DNA of 64,000 nucleotides from Thalassotalea profundi. Lineage in GTDB: Bacteria > Pseudomonadota > Gammaproteobacteria > Enterobacterales > Alteromonadaceae. Location: the NCBI RefSeq assembly GCF_014653195.1, contig NZ_BNAH01000015.1, forward strand, positions 34,890 through 98,889. The letters run 5' to 3'. Below, one piece after another: positions 15,629-24,970 of the stretch. Position 1 is the stretch's first letter, and each line of letters opens with the position of its first letter. The notes beneath the pieces were generated by a model. That model saw only the letters and a list, made by a program, of their open reading frames with translations, was not told the DNA's origin and did not search any database. The position numbers and the translations under genes were made by a program.

Positions 15629-18214
15629 TTAGAAAATGTCTTTTACCGTATCACTTTTATCTTGATTGAATATTTCATTACTAATATCTCTACTGACATA
15701 TTCTGTAGGTTCAGTGCCAAGAGTGAAATATTCAAATAAGCTAGTATTGTCTGTTCTATTAGTAAGCTTACCTGTTTTCTTGTCTATTCTAATCGACACA
15801 ATATTTTGAGGTTGCTCAAAGGGCTTTATAGGCTGGTCTTTTAACGCGACTTCCATGAAATCAATCCAAGCTGGTTGTGCTGATTTTGCCCCAAACTCTT
15901 TTCCTGTAATTTGCTCTTTTCCTAAATTACTATTTGAAGTTGTTTGCCCTAAATTACGACTGTGATCGTCAAAACCAATCCAAGATGTTGTGACTATATG
16001 GCGACTAAAGCCTGAAAACCAAGCGTCTTTAGCTTCATTTGTTGTTCCAGTTTTTCCTGCAATATCTCGACGATTTAAGGTTCTAGCTCTAAAACCTGTA
16101 CCATTCCAACCGGGAGTTATTGACCAGTCAGCACCCCAAATAGCTTCATTTAATGCTTCTGTCATTAAAAAAGCATTTTGTGCACTAATCACTCTTTTGG
16201 CTTTTTTAATAGTAGGAGCTTTAGCAATAGTGTCCGTATCTACTGCCTGTATAGCAATATTTCCGTGATTACTCTGCGGAGTATTTTGGTAAAAAGGCAG
16301 ATTAATATCGGCTGACGAATTTTCCATATTATTAATTTGATCGCAATCTTCGCAAGCAATTTCAGGGTTAGCTTGAAAAATAATGTTCCCGAAAGAATCT
16401 TCAATGCGTTCTATTAAATAAGGCTTAATTAAAAAACCACCATTAGCAAACGTGGCAAATCCAGTAACTACTTCAAGTGGAGAAAATGAGGCTGAACCTA
16501 AAGCAAGAGATTCATTTCGAGGCAAATCATCGAGAGAAAAGCCAAATGATGCCATATGTGGAATCACATTATTGATGCCAACATCTCTAAATAGTCTTAC
16601 CGCAACAACGTTTTTTGATTGTGCTAATGCACGTTTAACACGGATTTCTCCATTGTACTGTTCCGGTGAATTTTTAGGTCGCCATACAGTACCTGAAGAT
16701 TGGTCCCATTGATTAATAGGAGTATCGTTAACTAAAGTTGCTAAAGTAAAGCCGTGTTCTAACGCAGCAGAATATAAAAAAGGTTTTATGTTCGAGCCTA
16801 CTTGGCGTTTAGCTTGGGTTACTCTATTAAACTGACTTTGATAAAAACTAAAACCGCCGACTAGAGCTAAAATAGCGCCATTATCAGGAGATATGGACAC
16901 TAATGCTGAACTTACATCAGGTAATTGACTTAATTTATAACCGTTTTTTGTATTTTCAACATAAATAACATCTGCGTAATTTAATATTTCAGCTGGTGTT
17001 TTAGGCGCTGCACCTTGTCGTTCATCATTAATATACTCTCTAGCCCACGACATATTGTCCCACTCTATCATGGCAACTTCATGATCTTTCAACGTTATTT
17101 CTATCGTATTTTCTAACACTTGCGTAACTACAGCAGCCTCTAGGTTCTCGTATAACAATACATGTGAAAGTGCTTGGCTAATTTCAGCTGGCGTTAATGG
17201 GTCAACATTTGAGTTTTCGTCTTGGGAGTTACCCGCTAACGAACGTAAGTTTTTAATTGCACCTCGGTAACCGTGTCGTTGGTCATAAGAAAAAATATTT
17301 TTCATAACAGAATTTCGAGCAGCAACTTGCAACTTAGATGGCGTTGTTGTGTAAACTTTATAGCCACCCGTGTAGGCTTGTTCTTTACCATAGCGCTCGA
17401 TCATTTCTTGATGTGCCATTTCAGCAACATAAGGCGCGTTAAGTTCTATTTCGGCACCGTGTTTTTTTGCAGTGATTGGCGCATTATTCGCTTCTTGATA
17501 TTGGGAAGTAGTAATATATCCACTATCAAGCATTCGCTTTAAAACGACAGCTCTTCTTTGTAATGCTCGCGTTGGTGAACGTAATGGATTTAATGTTGAT
17601 GGTGCTTTGGGTAATCCTGCTAATACTGCTATTTGTGCTAAAGTAAGGTCTTTAACCTCTTTATTATAATAAACTTGCGCGGCCGCCCCAAAACCAAAAG
17701 AGCGGTGCCCTAGCTCTATTTTATTCATATAAAGTTCAAGAATTTCATCTTTAGTGAGCAAGCTTTCAATATGAAATGCGGTAAAAATTTCACGTAACTT
17801 ACGAATGTAGGTTTGTTCCCGGGTTAAAAAGAAGTTTCGAGCAACTTGCATCGTAATTGTACTTGCCCCGCCTTTATTTTGTCCGATAATTTGCCCAAGC
17901 ACTGCACGGCCCATACCTATAGGGTCAACACCAAAATGTAGATAAAAACGATCATCTTCAGTAGCAAGAATAGCGTCTATCAGTTGCTGAGGCATTTCAT
18001 TGAGTTTAAGTGGAATACGTTTTTTTTCACCAAACTGATTCATTAACTTGCCGTCGCTACTATATATTTGCATCGGTGTTTGCCATTGAATAGTTTTTAA
18101 GGAAGCAACGCTAGGTAGTTGATCCTTTACTAAAATGTATGCTATTAACAATGTTAAACCCCCTAAAAGGGTCATAATAAGGGCGAATTTTGCAAGGCGT
18201 TTCAGTGAAAACAA
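15629..18214 (-). CDS. mrcA: Penicillin-binding protein 1A
   Basis: 861 residues: an N-terminal membrane anchor (about 8-30), then a glycosyltransferase-51 domain with the catalytic ATEDDRFYLHFG motif and GGASTITMQVARN, an OB-like insert (about 310-420), and a transpeptidase domain with the active Ser in the SxxK motif GSNIKPF (about residue 475), a SKN motif (QSKNVVAVRL) and KTGTTN (about 723). It polymerises and cross-links peptidoglycan on the periplasmic side. It is divergent from pilMNOPQ, an arrangement conserved across gammaproteobacteria. The C-terminal tail after about 800 is hydrophilic. Confidence 0.96.
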   Translation of the reverse strand: MFSLKRLAKFALIMTLLGGLTLLIAYILVKDQLPSVASLKTIQWQTPMQIYSSDGKLMNQFGEKKRIPLKLNEMPQQLIDAILATEDDRFYLHFGVDPIGMGRAVLGQIIGQNKGGASTITMQVARNFFLTREQTYIRKLREIFTAFHIESLLTKDEILELYMNKIELGHRSFGFGAAAQVYYNKEVKDLTLAQIAVLAGLPKAPSTLNPLRSPTRALQRRAVVLKRMLDSGYITTSQYQEANNAPITAKKHGAEIELNAPYVAEMAHQEMIERYGKEQAYTGGYKVYTTTPSKLQVAARNSVMKNIFSYDQRHGYRGAIKNLRSLAGNSQDENSNVDPLTPAEISQALSHVLLYENLEAAVVTQVLENTIEITLKDHEVAMIEWDNMSWAREYINDERQGAAPKTPAEILNYADVIYVENTKNGYKLSQLPDVSSALVSISPDNGAILALVGGFSFYQSQFNRVTQAKRQVGSNIKPFLYSAALEHGFTLATLVNDTPINQWDQSSGTVWRPKNSPEQYNGEIRVKRALAQSKNVVAVRLFRDVGINNVIPHMASFGFSLDDLPRNESLALGSASFSPLEVVTGFATFANGGFLIKPYLIERIEDSFGNIIFQANPEIACEDCDQINNMENSSADINLPFYQNTPQSNHGNIAIQAVDTDTIAKAPTIKKAKRVISAQNAFLMTEALNEAIWGADWSITPGWNGTGFRARTLNRRDIAGKTGTTNEAKDAWFSGFSRHIVTTSWIGFDDHSRNLGQTTSNSNLGKEQITGKEFGAKSAQPAWIDFMEVALKDQPIKPFEQPQNIVSIRIDKKTGKLTNRTDNTSLFEYFTLGTEPTEYVSRDISNEIFNQDKSDTVKDIF

Positions 18215-18345
18215 AATAAAATGCTCAATAAAATTTATAAAAATTACTCAATAGTACTAGTATATCGTGTAAAAGCATGTAATAAATGTATTTATAGATA
18301 AAAAAAGCTTAATATTATTATAACAAAATGATCTAGTGGGAAGTT

Positions 18346-19425
18346 ATGCTAAGCAATCTGTTAAAAAAGAAAGCTTCTTTAATGGTGGGGATTGATATTG
18401 GTTCTCATTCAGCTAAAGCGGTTTTATTAAATCAAGGGAGTGACGGCTTTGTACTTGAAGCCATAGCTACAGAACCCATGCCTAGGGGAGCAATTATAGA
18501 CCGTGAAATACAAGATATAGAAGCGGTAGGTAATGTCATTGCTAAAATAAGAAAAAAAATATCCTCTTCAATTTCACTAGCTGCCGCTGCCGTTTCTGGG
18601 CAAACCGTTATAACCAAAATTATTTATATGGATGTATCACTTAGTGAGCAAGAATTAGCTAGCCAAATAGAAATTGAGGCCGATAGTTTAATTCCATACC
18701 CTTTAGATGAAGTAAGTCTTGATTTTGAATCCTTAGATGTTAACGAATCTGATCCTTCTAAAATGAATGTTTTATTAAGTGCTGCTCGAACTGAATCTGT
18801 TGAAGCAAGAGTATCTGCACTTGAGATGGGAGGGTTTGACACTAAAGTTATTGATGTTGAGTCTTACGCAGTAAGCCGTGCTTATGATTTGAATTTACCT
18901 TTACTTCCTGATGATGCCACTAATAAAATTGTTGCGATTGTTGATATTGGTGCGACGATGACCTTGTTTTCAGTAACAGACTCAGGAAAGCATATTTATA
19001 GTCGAGACCAGATTTTTGGTGGTGAACAATATACTCGCTCTATTGTGTCTTATTACAATAAGCCCTTTGAAGAAGCGGAAATGGCAAAAGTAAATAATGA
19101 TTTACCGCCAAATTATACTTTTGAAGTATTAGCACCCTTTCACACCATACTAGTTCAGCAAATTAGGCGTGCTATACAAATGTTTTTAACATCAAGCGGT
19201 AAAAGTAAAGTGGATTATATCCTACTTTCTGGGGGCACTGCACAAGTTGAAGGTGTTCAGCAGTTGTTAACAGATGAATTAGGTATACATACCGTTATTG
19301 CCAACCCGTTTAATGATATAGTAATTTCTGACAAAGTAGATAAATCAGAATTAGATAAAACAGCATCTCAATATATGGTTGCTGCAGGACTTGCATTAAG
19401 GAGTTTTTCGCCATGGCACATATAA
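18346..19425 (+). CDS. pilM: Type IV pilus assembly ATPase-like protein PilM
   Basis: 359 residues with an actin-like (FtsA/SHS2-type) fold: phosphate-1 loop GIDIGSHSAKAVLL at the N-terminus, VDIGATMTLFSV in the middle and LSGGTAQVEGV near the C-terminus. PilM sits on the cytoplasmic face of the inner membrane, binds the PilN N-terminus and, with PilNOP, links the pilus motor to the PilQ secretin. It is the first gene of pilMNOPQ; its 3' end overlaps pilN by 13 bases. Confidence 0.95.
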   Translation: MLSNLLKKKASLMVGIDIGSHSAKAVLLNQGSDGFVLEAIATEPMPRGAIIDREIQDIEAVGNVIAKIRKKISSSISLAAAAVSGQTVITKIIYMDVSLSEQELASQIEIEADSLIPYPLDEVSLDFESLDVNESDPSKMNVLLSAARTESVEARVSALEMGGFDTKVIDVESYAVSRAYDLNLPLLPDDATNKIVAIVDIGATMTLFSVTDSGKHIYSRDQIFGGEQYTRSIVSYYNKPFEEAEMAKVNNDLPPNYTFEVLAPFHTILVQQIRRAIQMFLTSSGKSKVDYILLSGGTAQVEGVQQLLTDELGIHTVIANPFNDIVISDKVDKSELDKTASQYMVAAGLALRSFSPWHI

Positions 19426-19982
19426 ACCTCCTTCCTTGGCGGGAAGCCGCAGAGAAAGCTAAACAACGTGACTTTTTTACACAATTAACAGCGGTTGCTT
19501 TAGTTGCTTTTGCTTTAGTTTTTATTGTGAGTCAATTCTATCAAACAAGAATTGATGGACAATTGACACGTAATCAATATTTACAAAGTGAAATTGCCAT
19601 TCTTGATGGGCGTATAGCGCATATTAAGACTCTGAATGAAAAAAAATCTGAATTACAAAAACGTATTAATGTCGTTGAGCAATTACAACGAAGCCGAAAT
19701 GTTGGTACGCAGGTGTTAGATGAAATTGCTAAAATTATCCCTACAGGTATCTATCTCACCGAAATGAATAAACAAGGGAATACCCTTGAATTAATCGGTA
19801 AAAGTGAATCGAATAACCATTTAGCCAATATGATTCGAGCAATTGAACGATCAGATTTATTTACTGATGCCGAGCTTGAATCCATTACCTCTGATGATGC
19901 AGAAAGTAAGTTGTTAAGCGACTTCAAAATGCGTGTACGCATTAAAGGTATAGTCAATACTTCAGCACAAGGAGGTAGCTAG
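19413..19982 (+). CDS. pilN: Type IV pilus alignment protein PilN
   Basis: 189 residues. The short cytoplasmic tail MAHINLLPWREAAEKAKQRD contains the INLLPWR motif that docks into PilM; one membrane helix follows (about 25-43), then a coiled coil (about 50-90) and a ferredoxin-like periplasmic domain with PTGIYLTEMNKQG. It forms the inner-membrane alignment complex with PilO. It overlaps both pilM (13 bases) and pilO (1 base), indicating coupled translation. Confidence 0.95.
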   Translation: MAHINLLPWREAAEKAKQRDFFTQLTAVALVAFALVFIVSQFYQTRIDGQLTRNQYLQSEIAILDGRIAHIKTLNEKKSELQKRINVVEQLQRSRNVGTQVLDEIAKIIPTGIYLTEMNKQGNTLELIGKSESNNHLANMIRAIERSDLFTDAELESITSDDAESKLLSDFKMRVRIKGIVNTSAQGGS

Positions 19983-20575
19983 TGAATTTAGATTTATCAC
20001 AATTTGAAGGACTAGAATTAGATAACTTAGCTGAATGGCCTCCCCTGGCAAAAGGTGTGTTTATTGTTTTTATTGCTATTGTAGTGATGGGGTTAGGTTT
20101 TGTGTTATTAATTCAAGATAAGCTGACCACTTTAGACCGTGTTATTGCCGAAGAAAGTACGCTAAAACAGCAATACCAAACTAAATATCATGTTGCGGCC
20201 AATTTAGAATTATTTCAACAGCAAATGGAAGATGCTGAAGCTTTGTTTGCTAATCAGTTAAAAAGCTTACCTGAAAGCCATGAAACTCCAGGCTTATTAG
20301 ATGATATAACTTTTGTTGGCACTACTAGCGGTTTAAATTTTGCTACATTAAATTGGCAACCCGAAATAAAGCAGGAAATTTATACTGAACTACCTATTGA
20401 TATTAAAGTGATAGGTACATATCACGAGTTTGGTAATTTTGTGAGTAAAATAGCAGGTCTTCCTCGAATTGTAACACTGCACAATTTTGATATTAAATGG
20501 CTTCAAAATAGCAATGAATTAATTTTGCAACTACAGGCAAAAACATATAAATATCGGGAGGCGACAACAGAATGA
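19982..20575 (+). CDS. pilO: Type IV pilus alignment protein PilO
   Basis: 197 residues starting at a GTG that overlaps the pilN stop (TAGTG), with AAGGAGG just upstream. Residues 1-20 are cytoplasmic, about 24-45 form a membrane helix, then a coiled coil and a periplasmic ferredoxin-like domain (PGLLDDITFVGTTSGL onward) that heterodimerises with PilN. The 3' end overlaps pilP by four bases (ATGA). Confidence 0.94.
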   Translation: MNLDLSQFEGLELDNLAEWPPLAKGVFIVFIAIVVMGLGFVLLIQDKLTTLDRVIAEESTLKQQYQTKYHVAANLELFQQQMEDAEALFANQLKSLPESHETPGLLDDITFVGTTSGLNFATLNWQPEIKQEIYTELPIDIKVIGTYHEFGNFVSKIAGLPRIVTLHNFDIKWLQNSNELILQLQAKTYKYREATTE

Positions 20576-21108
20576 AAAAATTAATCACTTTATTCTTTCT
20601 CATTTCGCTTACTGGATGTTTTGATGACACTAGCGATTTGAAAGCTCATATAGCGACAGTGCAAGCGAATACCACATCGAAAATAGATCCAATGCCAGAA
20701 GTGCCGGTTTTTGATCATGTTGAGTATTCGGCTCAAAATTTACGAAGCCCTTTTGATCTTCCTCGTCCCGAGGCAATTCAAGAGAAAATTCAGCAAATGT
20801 CTGGTTGTTTAAGCCCAGATCCTCGTCGACGTAAACAGCCACTCGAAAAATTTTCATTAAGTGATTTATCGATGCGTGGTACTTTAGGGGAATTAGAAAT
20901 TACGTGGGCACTCGTTGAGGCATCTGATGCAACTTTACATCGGGTTGCTGTTGGGCATTTTCTAGGTTTATTTAATGGACGTATTACTGAAGTGAATCCG
21001 AATAATATTAAAGTAATTGAATTAATTCCTGATGGCGCTGGCTGTTGGGTAGAAAGAGAAACTGTCGTAACTATGGTTAAACCGGACGCAGAGGGGCAAA
21101 GGAAGTAA
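20572..21108 (+). CDS. pilP: Type IV pilus lipoprotein PilP
   Basis: 178 residues with lipobox LISLTGC (lipidated C16), a flexible proline-containing linker with the SPFDLPRPE motif, and a compact beta domain (about 85-165: LSDLSMRGTLGELEITWALV, then VGHFLGLFNGRITEV) that contacts the N0 domain of PilQ. It bridges the PilNO complex and the secretin. It overlaps pilO by four bases and pilQ by one. Confidence 0.95.
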   Translation: MKKLITLFFLISLTGCFDDTSDLKAHIATVQANTTSKIDPMPEVPVFDHVEYSAQNLRSPFDLPRPEAIQEKIQQMSGCLSPDPRRRKQPLEKFSLSDLSMRGTLGELEITWALVEASDATLHRVAVGHFLGLFNGRITEVNPNNIKVIELIPDGAGCWVERETVVTMVKPDAEGQRK

Positions 21109-23162
21109 TGTTGCTAATAAATAAAATGAAAAAATTAAACGTCATCAGCCATTGTCTTAATCATGTATTAGTAAAAGTATTATGCTTAAGCCTATTTTCT
21201 TCGATGGTTAACGCTACTGATTTAACTGAAATTCGTTATAACACCTTGCAAAACGATGAAATTGAATTAGTTTTTGCACTTTCAGAAAATATGGTTAGTC
21301 AACCGGAAGTCAAAACGTCAATGTCGCCTGCCAAAATTGATATTAGCTTTGATATTGATGGGTTTAATACTAACTTGCTCGAAACTATAGTTGAACATGC
21401 GGGTGTGAATAGTATTACCGTACAAAAGATTGCCGGTAAGGTTGTTGCTTCTGTTAACCTTGAGCAACTCTCTGTGTTTGACGTGAGTCAAATGGGTAAT
21501 GAGTTTTCATTAGTGCTAAACAAAGGCTTACCTAATAAAGCCATAGCAAATTTAGCTCCTGTTGGCGGTGAGTTTATTAATAGTGTCTCAACAATAGATT
21601 TTCGTAAAGGTAACGACGACGAGGCACAAATATTAGTTTATCTCGATGATAGTATGGTTGCGGTAGATGTAAGTAATAAGTTAGGTAAACTGTTTATTGA
21701 TTTTCATAATACGCAAATCAAAGATGACCTTTTATATACTTTAGATGTTGCTGACTTTGGCACTATAGTTAAAGGAATTGAAACGTTTAGGGATGGACGT
21801 AATGCTCGATTAGTGATTGATATTGACGGTGAGTTTACTTTTGAACATCAACAAAAAAACAATGTTTTTTCATTAGCTGTCAAAGAAAAAATTAAAGTTC
21901 CTGGATATTTAGGTGATTCAAATGACTTTACGGGTCGTGCAATATCGTTAAACTTTCAAGATATTTCCGTACGTACCGTACTGCAAATCATTGCTGATTA
22001 TAATGGCTTTAATTTAGTTATTAGTGACACGGTTGCAGGTAATATTACTTTAAGATTAGATGGTGTGCCTTGGGATCAAGCACTTGATATCATCTTAAAA
22101 GTAAAAGGACTTGATAAGCGCATGCAAGGTAACATTTTAATGGTTGCCCCAAGTGATGAACTCGCTGCACGAGAAGCAAAGGAATTACAAGCTAGACAAC
22201 AAGTAGAAGAGCTCGCACCACTTTATTCTGAATACATTCAAGTCAATTATGCTAAAGCACTAGAATTTGCTGCACTGATTAAAAATGAAGAGAATAGTAT
22301 TTTATCCGAGCGTGGTAGTGTGAGTGTTGATGAAAGAACTAATACTTTATTGATTCGTGATACTGCAGCAAGCATTAAAGATATTAAACGTATGGTGGAT
22401 GTATTAGATATTCCTGTACGACAAGTTGTGATCGAGTCACGTATGGTCACGGTTAAAGATAATATTAATGAAGAACTTGGCATTCGCTGGGGAGTAACTG
22501 ATGGTGGTGATTACGCAACTTCAGGTACCATTGCTGGAGCAGAATCAGCGTCAGGTGGCACAGTTCCAACACTAGGTGAGCGGTTAAATGTAAACTTACC
22601 TGTGGCAAGCCCTGCGGGAAGTCTAGCATTTCAAGTAGCACGACTAGCTGATGGTACTATTCTTGATTTAGAATTAAGTGCGATGGAACAAGAAAATAAA
22701 GGTGAAATTATTGCAAGCCCGCGTATAACTACGGCTAACCAGAAGGAAGCCTATATTGAACAAGGGGTTGAGATCCCTTACCAAGAGTCAGCGTCAAGTG
22801 GAGCTACTGCTACACAGTTTAAAAAAGCGGTATTAAGTTTAACGGTTACACCGCATATTACACCTGATGATCGTATCATTTTAGATTTGGTTGTAACGCA
22901 AGATACGGTTTCTTCAGTGACAAGCGGGACCGCACCGGCTATTGATACACAGAGAATTGGCACACAAGTATTAGTGAATAATGGTGAAACCATTGTATTA
23001 GGTGGAATTTACCAACAGCAAGTCATTAATAGTGTCTCTAAAGTACCTGTATTAGGTGATATTCCATATTTTGGCTGGATGTTTAGAAGCTCTACGAACT
23101 TTAATGAGAAGAAAGAATTACTCATTTTCGTGACGCCAAGAATAGTTACTGAAAATTTTTAA
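21108..23162 (+). CDS. pilQ: Type IV pilus secretin PilQ
   Basis: 684 residues: signal peptide (cleavage near VNA, about residue 36), two AMIN domains (about 40-260) that bind peptidoglycan, an STN/N0 domain (ISLNFQDISVRTVLQIIADY onward), an N1 domain, and the secretin pore domain with VPVLGDIPYFGWMFRS and the closing KKELLIFVTPRIV. It forms the outer-membrane gate for the pilus. I keep the ATG at 21108, which follows GGAAG; an ATG six codons later (21126) lacks an obvious ribosome-binding site. Confidence 0.96.
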   Translation: MLLINKMKKLNVISHCLNHVLVKVLCLSLFSSMVNATDLTEIRYNTLQNDEIELVFALSENMVSQPEVKTSMSPAKIDISFDIDGFNTNLLETIVEHAGVNSITVQKIAGKVVASVNLEQLSVFDVSQMGNEFSLVLNKGLPNKAIANLAPVGGEFINSVSTIDFRKGNDDEAQILVYLDDSMVAVDVSNKLGKLFIDFHNTQIKDDLLYTLDVADFGTIVKGIETFRDGRNARLVIDIDGEFTFEHQQKNNVFSLAVKEKIKVPGYLGDSNDFTGRAISLNFQDISVRTVLQIIADYNGFNLVISDTVAGNITLRLDGVPWDQALDIILKVKGLDKRMQGNILMVAPSDELAAREAKELQARQQVEELAPLYSEYIQVNYAKALEFAALIKNEENSILSERGSVSVDERTNTLLIRDTAASIKDIKRMVDVLDIPVRQVVIESRMVTVKDNINEELGIRWGVTDGGDYATSGTIAGAESASGGTVPTLGERLNVNLPVASPAGSLAFQVARLADGTILDLELSAMEQENKGEIIASPRITTANQKEAYIEQGVEIPYQESASSGATATQFKKAVLSLTVTPHITPDDRIILDLVVTQDTVSSVTSGTAPAIDTQRIGTQVLVNNGETIVLGGIYQQQVINSVSKVPVLGDIPYFGWMFRSSTNFNEKKELLIFVTPRIVTENF

Positions 23163-23226
23163 TGAATAATTGTTAAGTCTTTGTTATTGAAATATAACGA
23201 TTTTAAAAGATTTAATAATAAAAATA

Positions 23227-23262
23227 GCAAGCAAGTTATGCTTTTATGCAACACTTGCTTGC
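23227..23262. other. Long stem-loop between pilQ and aroK
   Basis: A 10-bp perfect stem, GCAAGCAAGT / ACTTGCTTGC (23227-23236 and 23253-23262), encloses a second short TGC/GCA stem. There is no T-run, so rather than a classical terminator it may protect the pil mRNA 3' end or act as a processing site before aroK. A small GAGGG/CCCTC hairpin lies further on, at about 23308-23321. Confidence 0.45.
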
Positions 23263-23365
23263 ATTTGTCCCTCAACAATTGCGATAATTACGCCCTTAAA
23301 ATCTTCGAGGGGGTACCCTCTTATCTGTAAACGTAATTATTAAACGCGAGTATTAAGTTAGTCTC

Positions 23366-23884
23366 ATGGCAGAAAAACGTAACATTTTCCTAGTTGGCCC
23401 AATGGGCGCAGGCAAGAGTACCATAGGTAGAGAATTAGCAGATAAACTGCATCTGGATTTTTATGACTCTGATCAAGAGATTGAGCGTCGCACAGGTGCA
23501 GATATTGCGTGGGTTTTTGATCTTGAAGGCGAAGAAGGCTTTCGTAAAAGAGAAGAAGACGTCATCAATGACCTATCAGAAATGCAGGGTATTGTGTTAG
23601 CAACTGGCGGTGGTTCAGTCATAAGTTCACAAGTGCGTAATCGTTTATCTGCTAGAGGTGTAGTTGTTTACCTTGAAACTACTATTGATAAACAAGTAGC
23701 GCGTACACAACGTGACCGTCGTAGACCTTTATTACAAACATCTGAAGAACCACGTAGTGTATTAGAGAAATTAGCTGTTGAACGTAACCCGCTGTATGAA
23801 GAAATTGCAGATGTTATTGTGCAAACAGATGATCAAAGTGCAAAAATAGTTGCTAATAAAATTGTTGAGCGCTTAGACTTTTAA
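23366..23884 (+). CDS. aroK: Shikimate kinase
   Basis: AroK phosphorylates shikimate at the 3-hydroxyl in aromatic amino acid synthesis. 172 residues with the Walker A loop GPMGAGKSTIGRELA (about 11-25), the shikimate-binding FYDSDQEIERRTG segment, the GGGS motif (ATGGGSV) and the LID arginines in RTQRDRRRPLL. Its place after pilQ and directly before aroB (3-base gap) is conserved in gammaproteobacteria. Confidence 0.96.
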   Translation: MAEKRNIFLVGPMGAGKSTIGRELADKLHLDFYDSDQEIERRTGADIAWVFDLEGEEGFRKREEDVINDLSEMQGIVLATGGGSVISSQVRNRLSARGVVVYLETTIDKQVARTQRDRRRPLLQTSEEPRSVLEKLAVERNPLYEEIADVIVQTDDQSAKIVANKIVERLDF

Positions 23885-23887
23885 TTG

Positions 23888-24952
23888 ATGAGCACCCTAA
23901 ACCTTTCCTTGGGTGACCGTAGCTACCCTATTTATATTGATAGTAAATTACTAACTAATAGTCATTTACTATCAACTTATATCCGCGCTAAACGCGTTTG
24001 TATTGTATCAAATACTATTGTCTATCCACTTTATGGTAATTTAGTTAAGTCATTACTCAATGATTTTCAGGTTGATGAAATTATTTTACCTGATGGCGAA
24101 GCCGAAAAAAGCCTGGCTAATTTTGATAAAATAATGTCGCACTTACTGGCTAATGAGCATGGTAGAGATACCACTCTCATCGCCTTAGGTGGTGGTGTAA
24201 TCGGTGATATTACAGGCTTTGCTGCGGCATGTTATCAAAGAGGAATTGATTTTATACAAGTCCCAACCACATTGTTATCTCAAGTTGACTCTTCAGTTGG
24301 TGGGAAAACCGCTGTTAATCACCCATTAGGTAAAAATATGATAGGGGCTTTTTATCAGCCTAAAGCTGTTCTTATTGACATTGATAGCCTTTTATCTTTA
24401 CCTGCTAGGGAGTTTAATGCTGGCATGGCAGAGGTGATTAAATATGGTATTTTGGGTGATGTTAACTTTTTTCAATGGTTAGAAAATAATATAACAACGA
24501 TTAAAAGTGGCGATCAAAGTGTGCTTATTCAAATGATTGAAACTTGTTGTCAATGTAAAGCAGATATCGTTGCTCAGGATGAGAAAGAGGGCGGTATAAG
24601 AGCTTTACTAAACTTAGGTCATACATTTGGGCATGCTATCGAAGCTGAACAAGGTTACGGAAATTGGTTGCATGGTGAAGCTGTTGCTGCTGGCATGGTA
24701 CTTGCTGCTAAGCTTGCAGTAGCAATGAATTTGCTTGAAGTGTCAGAACTTCGTCGCATTGAAGCGTTAATCGCAGCATTTGATTTACCATTAGAAGCTC
24801 CTACTAATATGGGCTTTGAGCAATTTTTATCACACATGAAGCGTGATAAAAAAAATATGGGTGGCCTGTTAAGATTTATAGTGCCAACCGCTATAGGTAA
24901 ATCTGAAATAAGAGACGACGTTACTAAGGAGATGCTTCAACAAATTCTGTAG
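23888..24952 (+). CDS. aroB: 3-dehydroquinate synthase
   Basis: AroB cyclises DAHP to 3-dehydroquinate using NAD+ and a metal. The family motifs are complete: the NAD site ALGGGVIGDITGFAAA, the substrate loop PTTLLSQVDSSVGGKTAVNH, the metal ligand Glu in AGMAEVIKYG, and the metal histidines in NLGHTFGHAIE and LHGEAV. It is read with aroK. A TTG precedes the ATG at 23885, but I choose the ATG at 23888 (354 residues). Confidence 0.96.
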   Translation: MSTLNLSLGDRSYPIYIDSKLLTNSHLLSTYIRAKRVCIVSNTIVYPLYGNLVKSLLNDFQVDEIILPDGEAEKSLANFDKIMSHLLANEHGRDTTLIALGGGVIGDITGFAAACYQRGIDFIQVPTTLLSQVDSSVGGKTAVNHPLGKNMIGAFYQPKAVLIDIDSLLSLPAREFNAGMAEVIKYGILGDVNFFQWLENNITTIKSGDQSVLIQMIETCCQCKADIVAQDEKEGGIRALLNLGHTFGHAIEAEQGYGNWLHGEAVAAGMVLAAKLAVAMNLLEVSELRRIEALIAAFDLPLEAPTNMGFEQFLSHMKRDKKNMGGLLRFIVPTAIGKSEIRDDVTKEMLQQIL

Positions 24953-24970
24953 ATAAGCAGAAGGTGAAGC

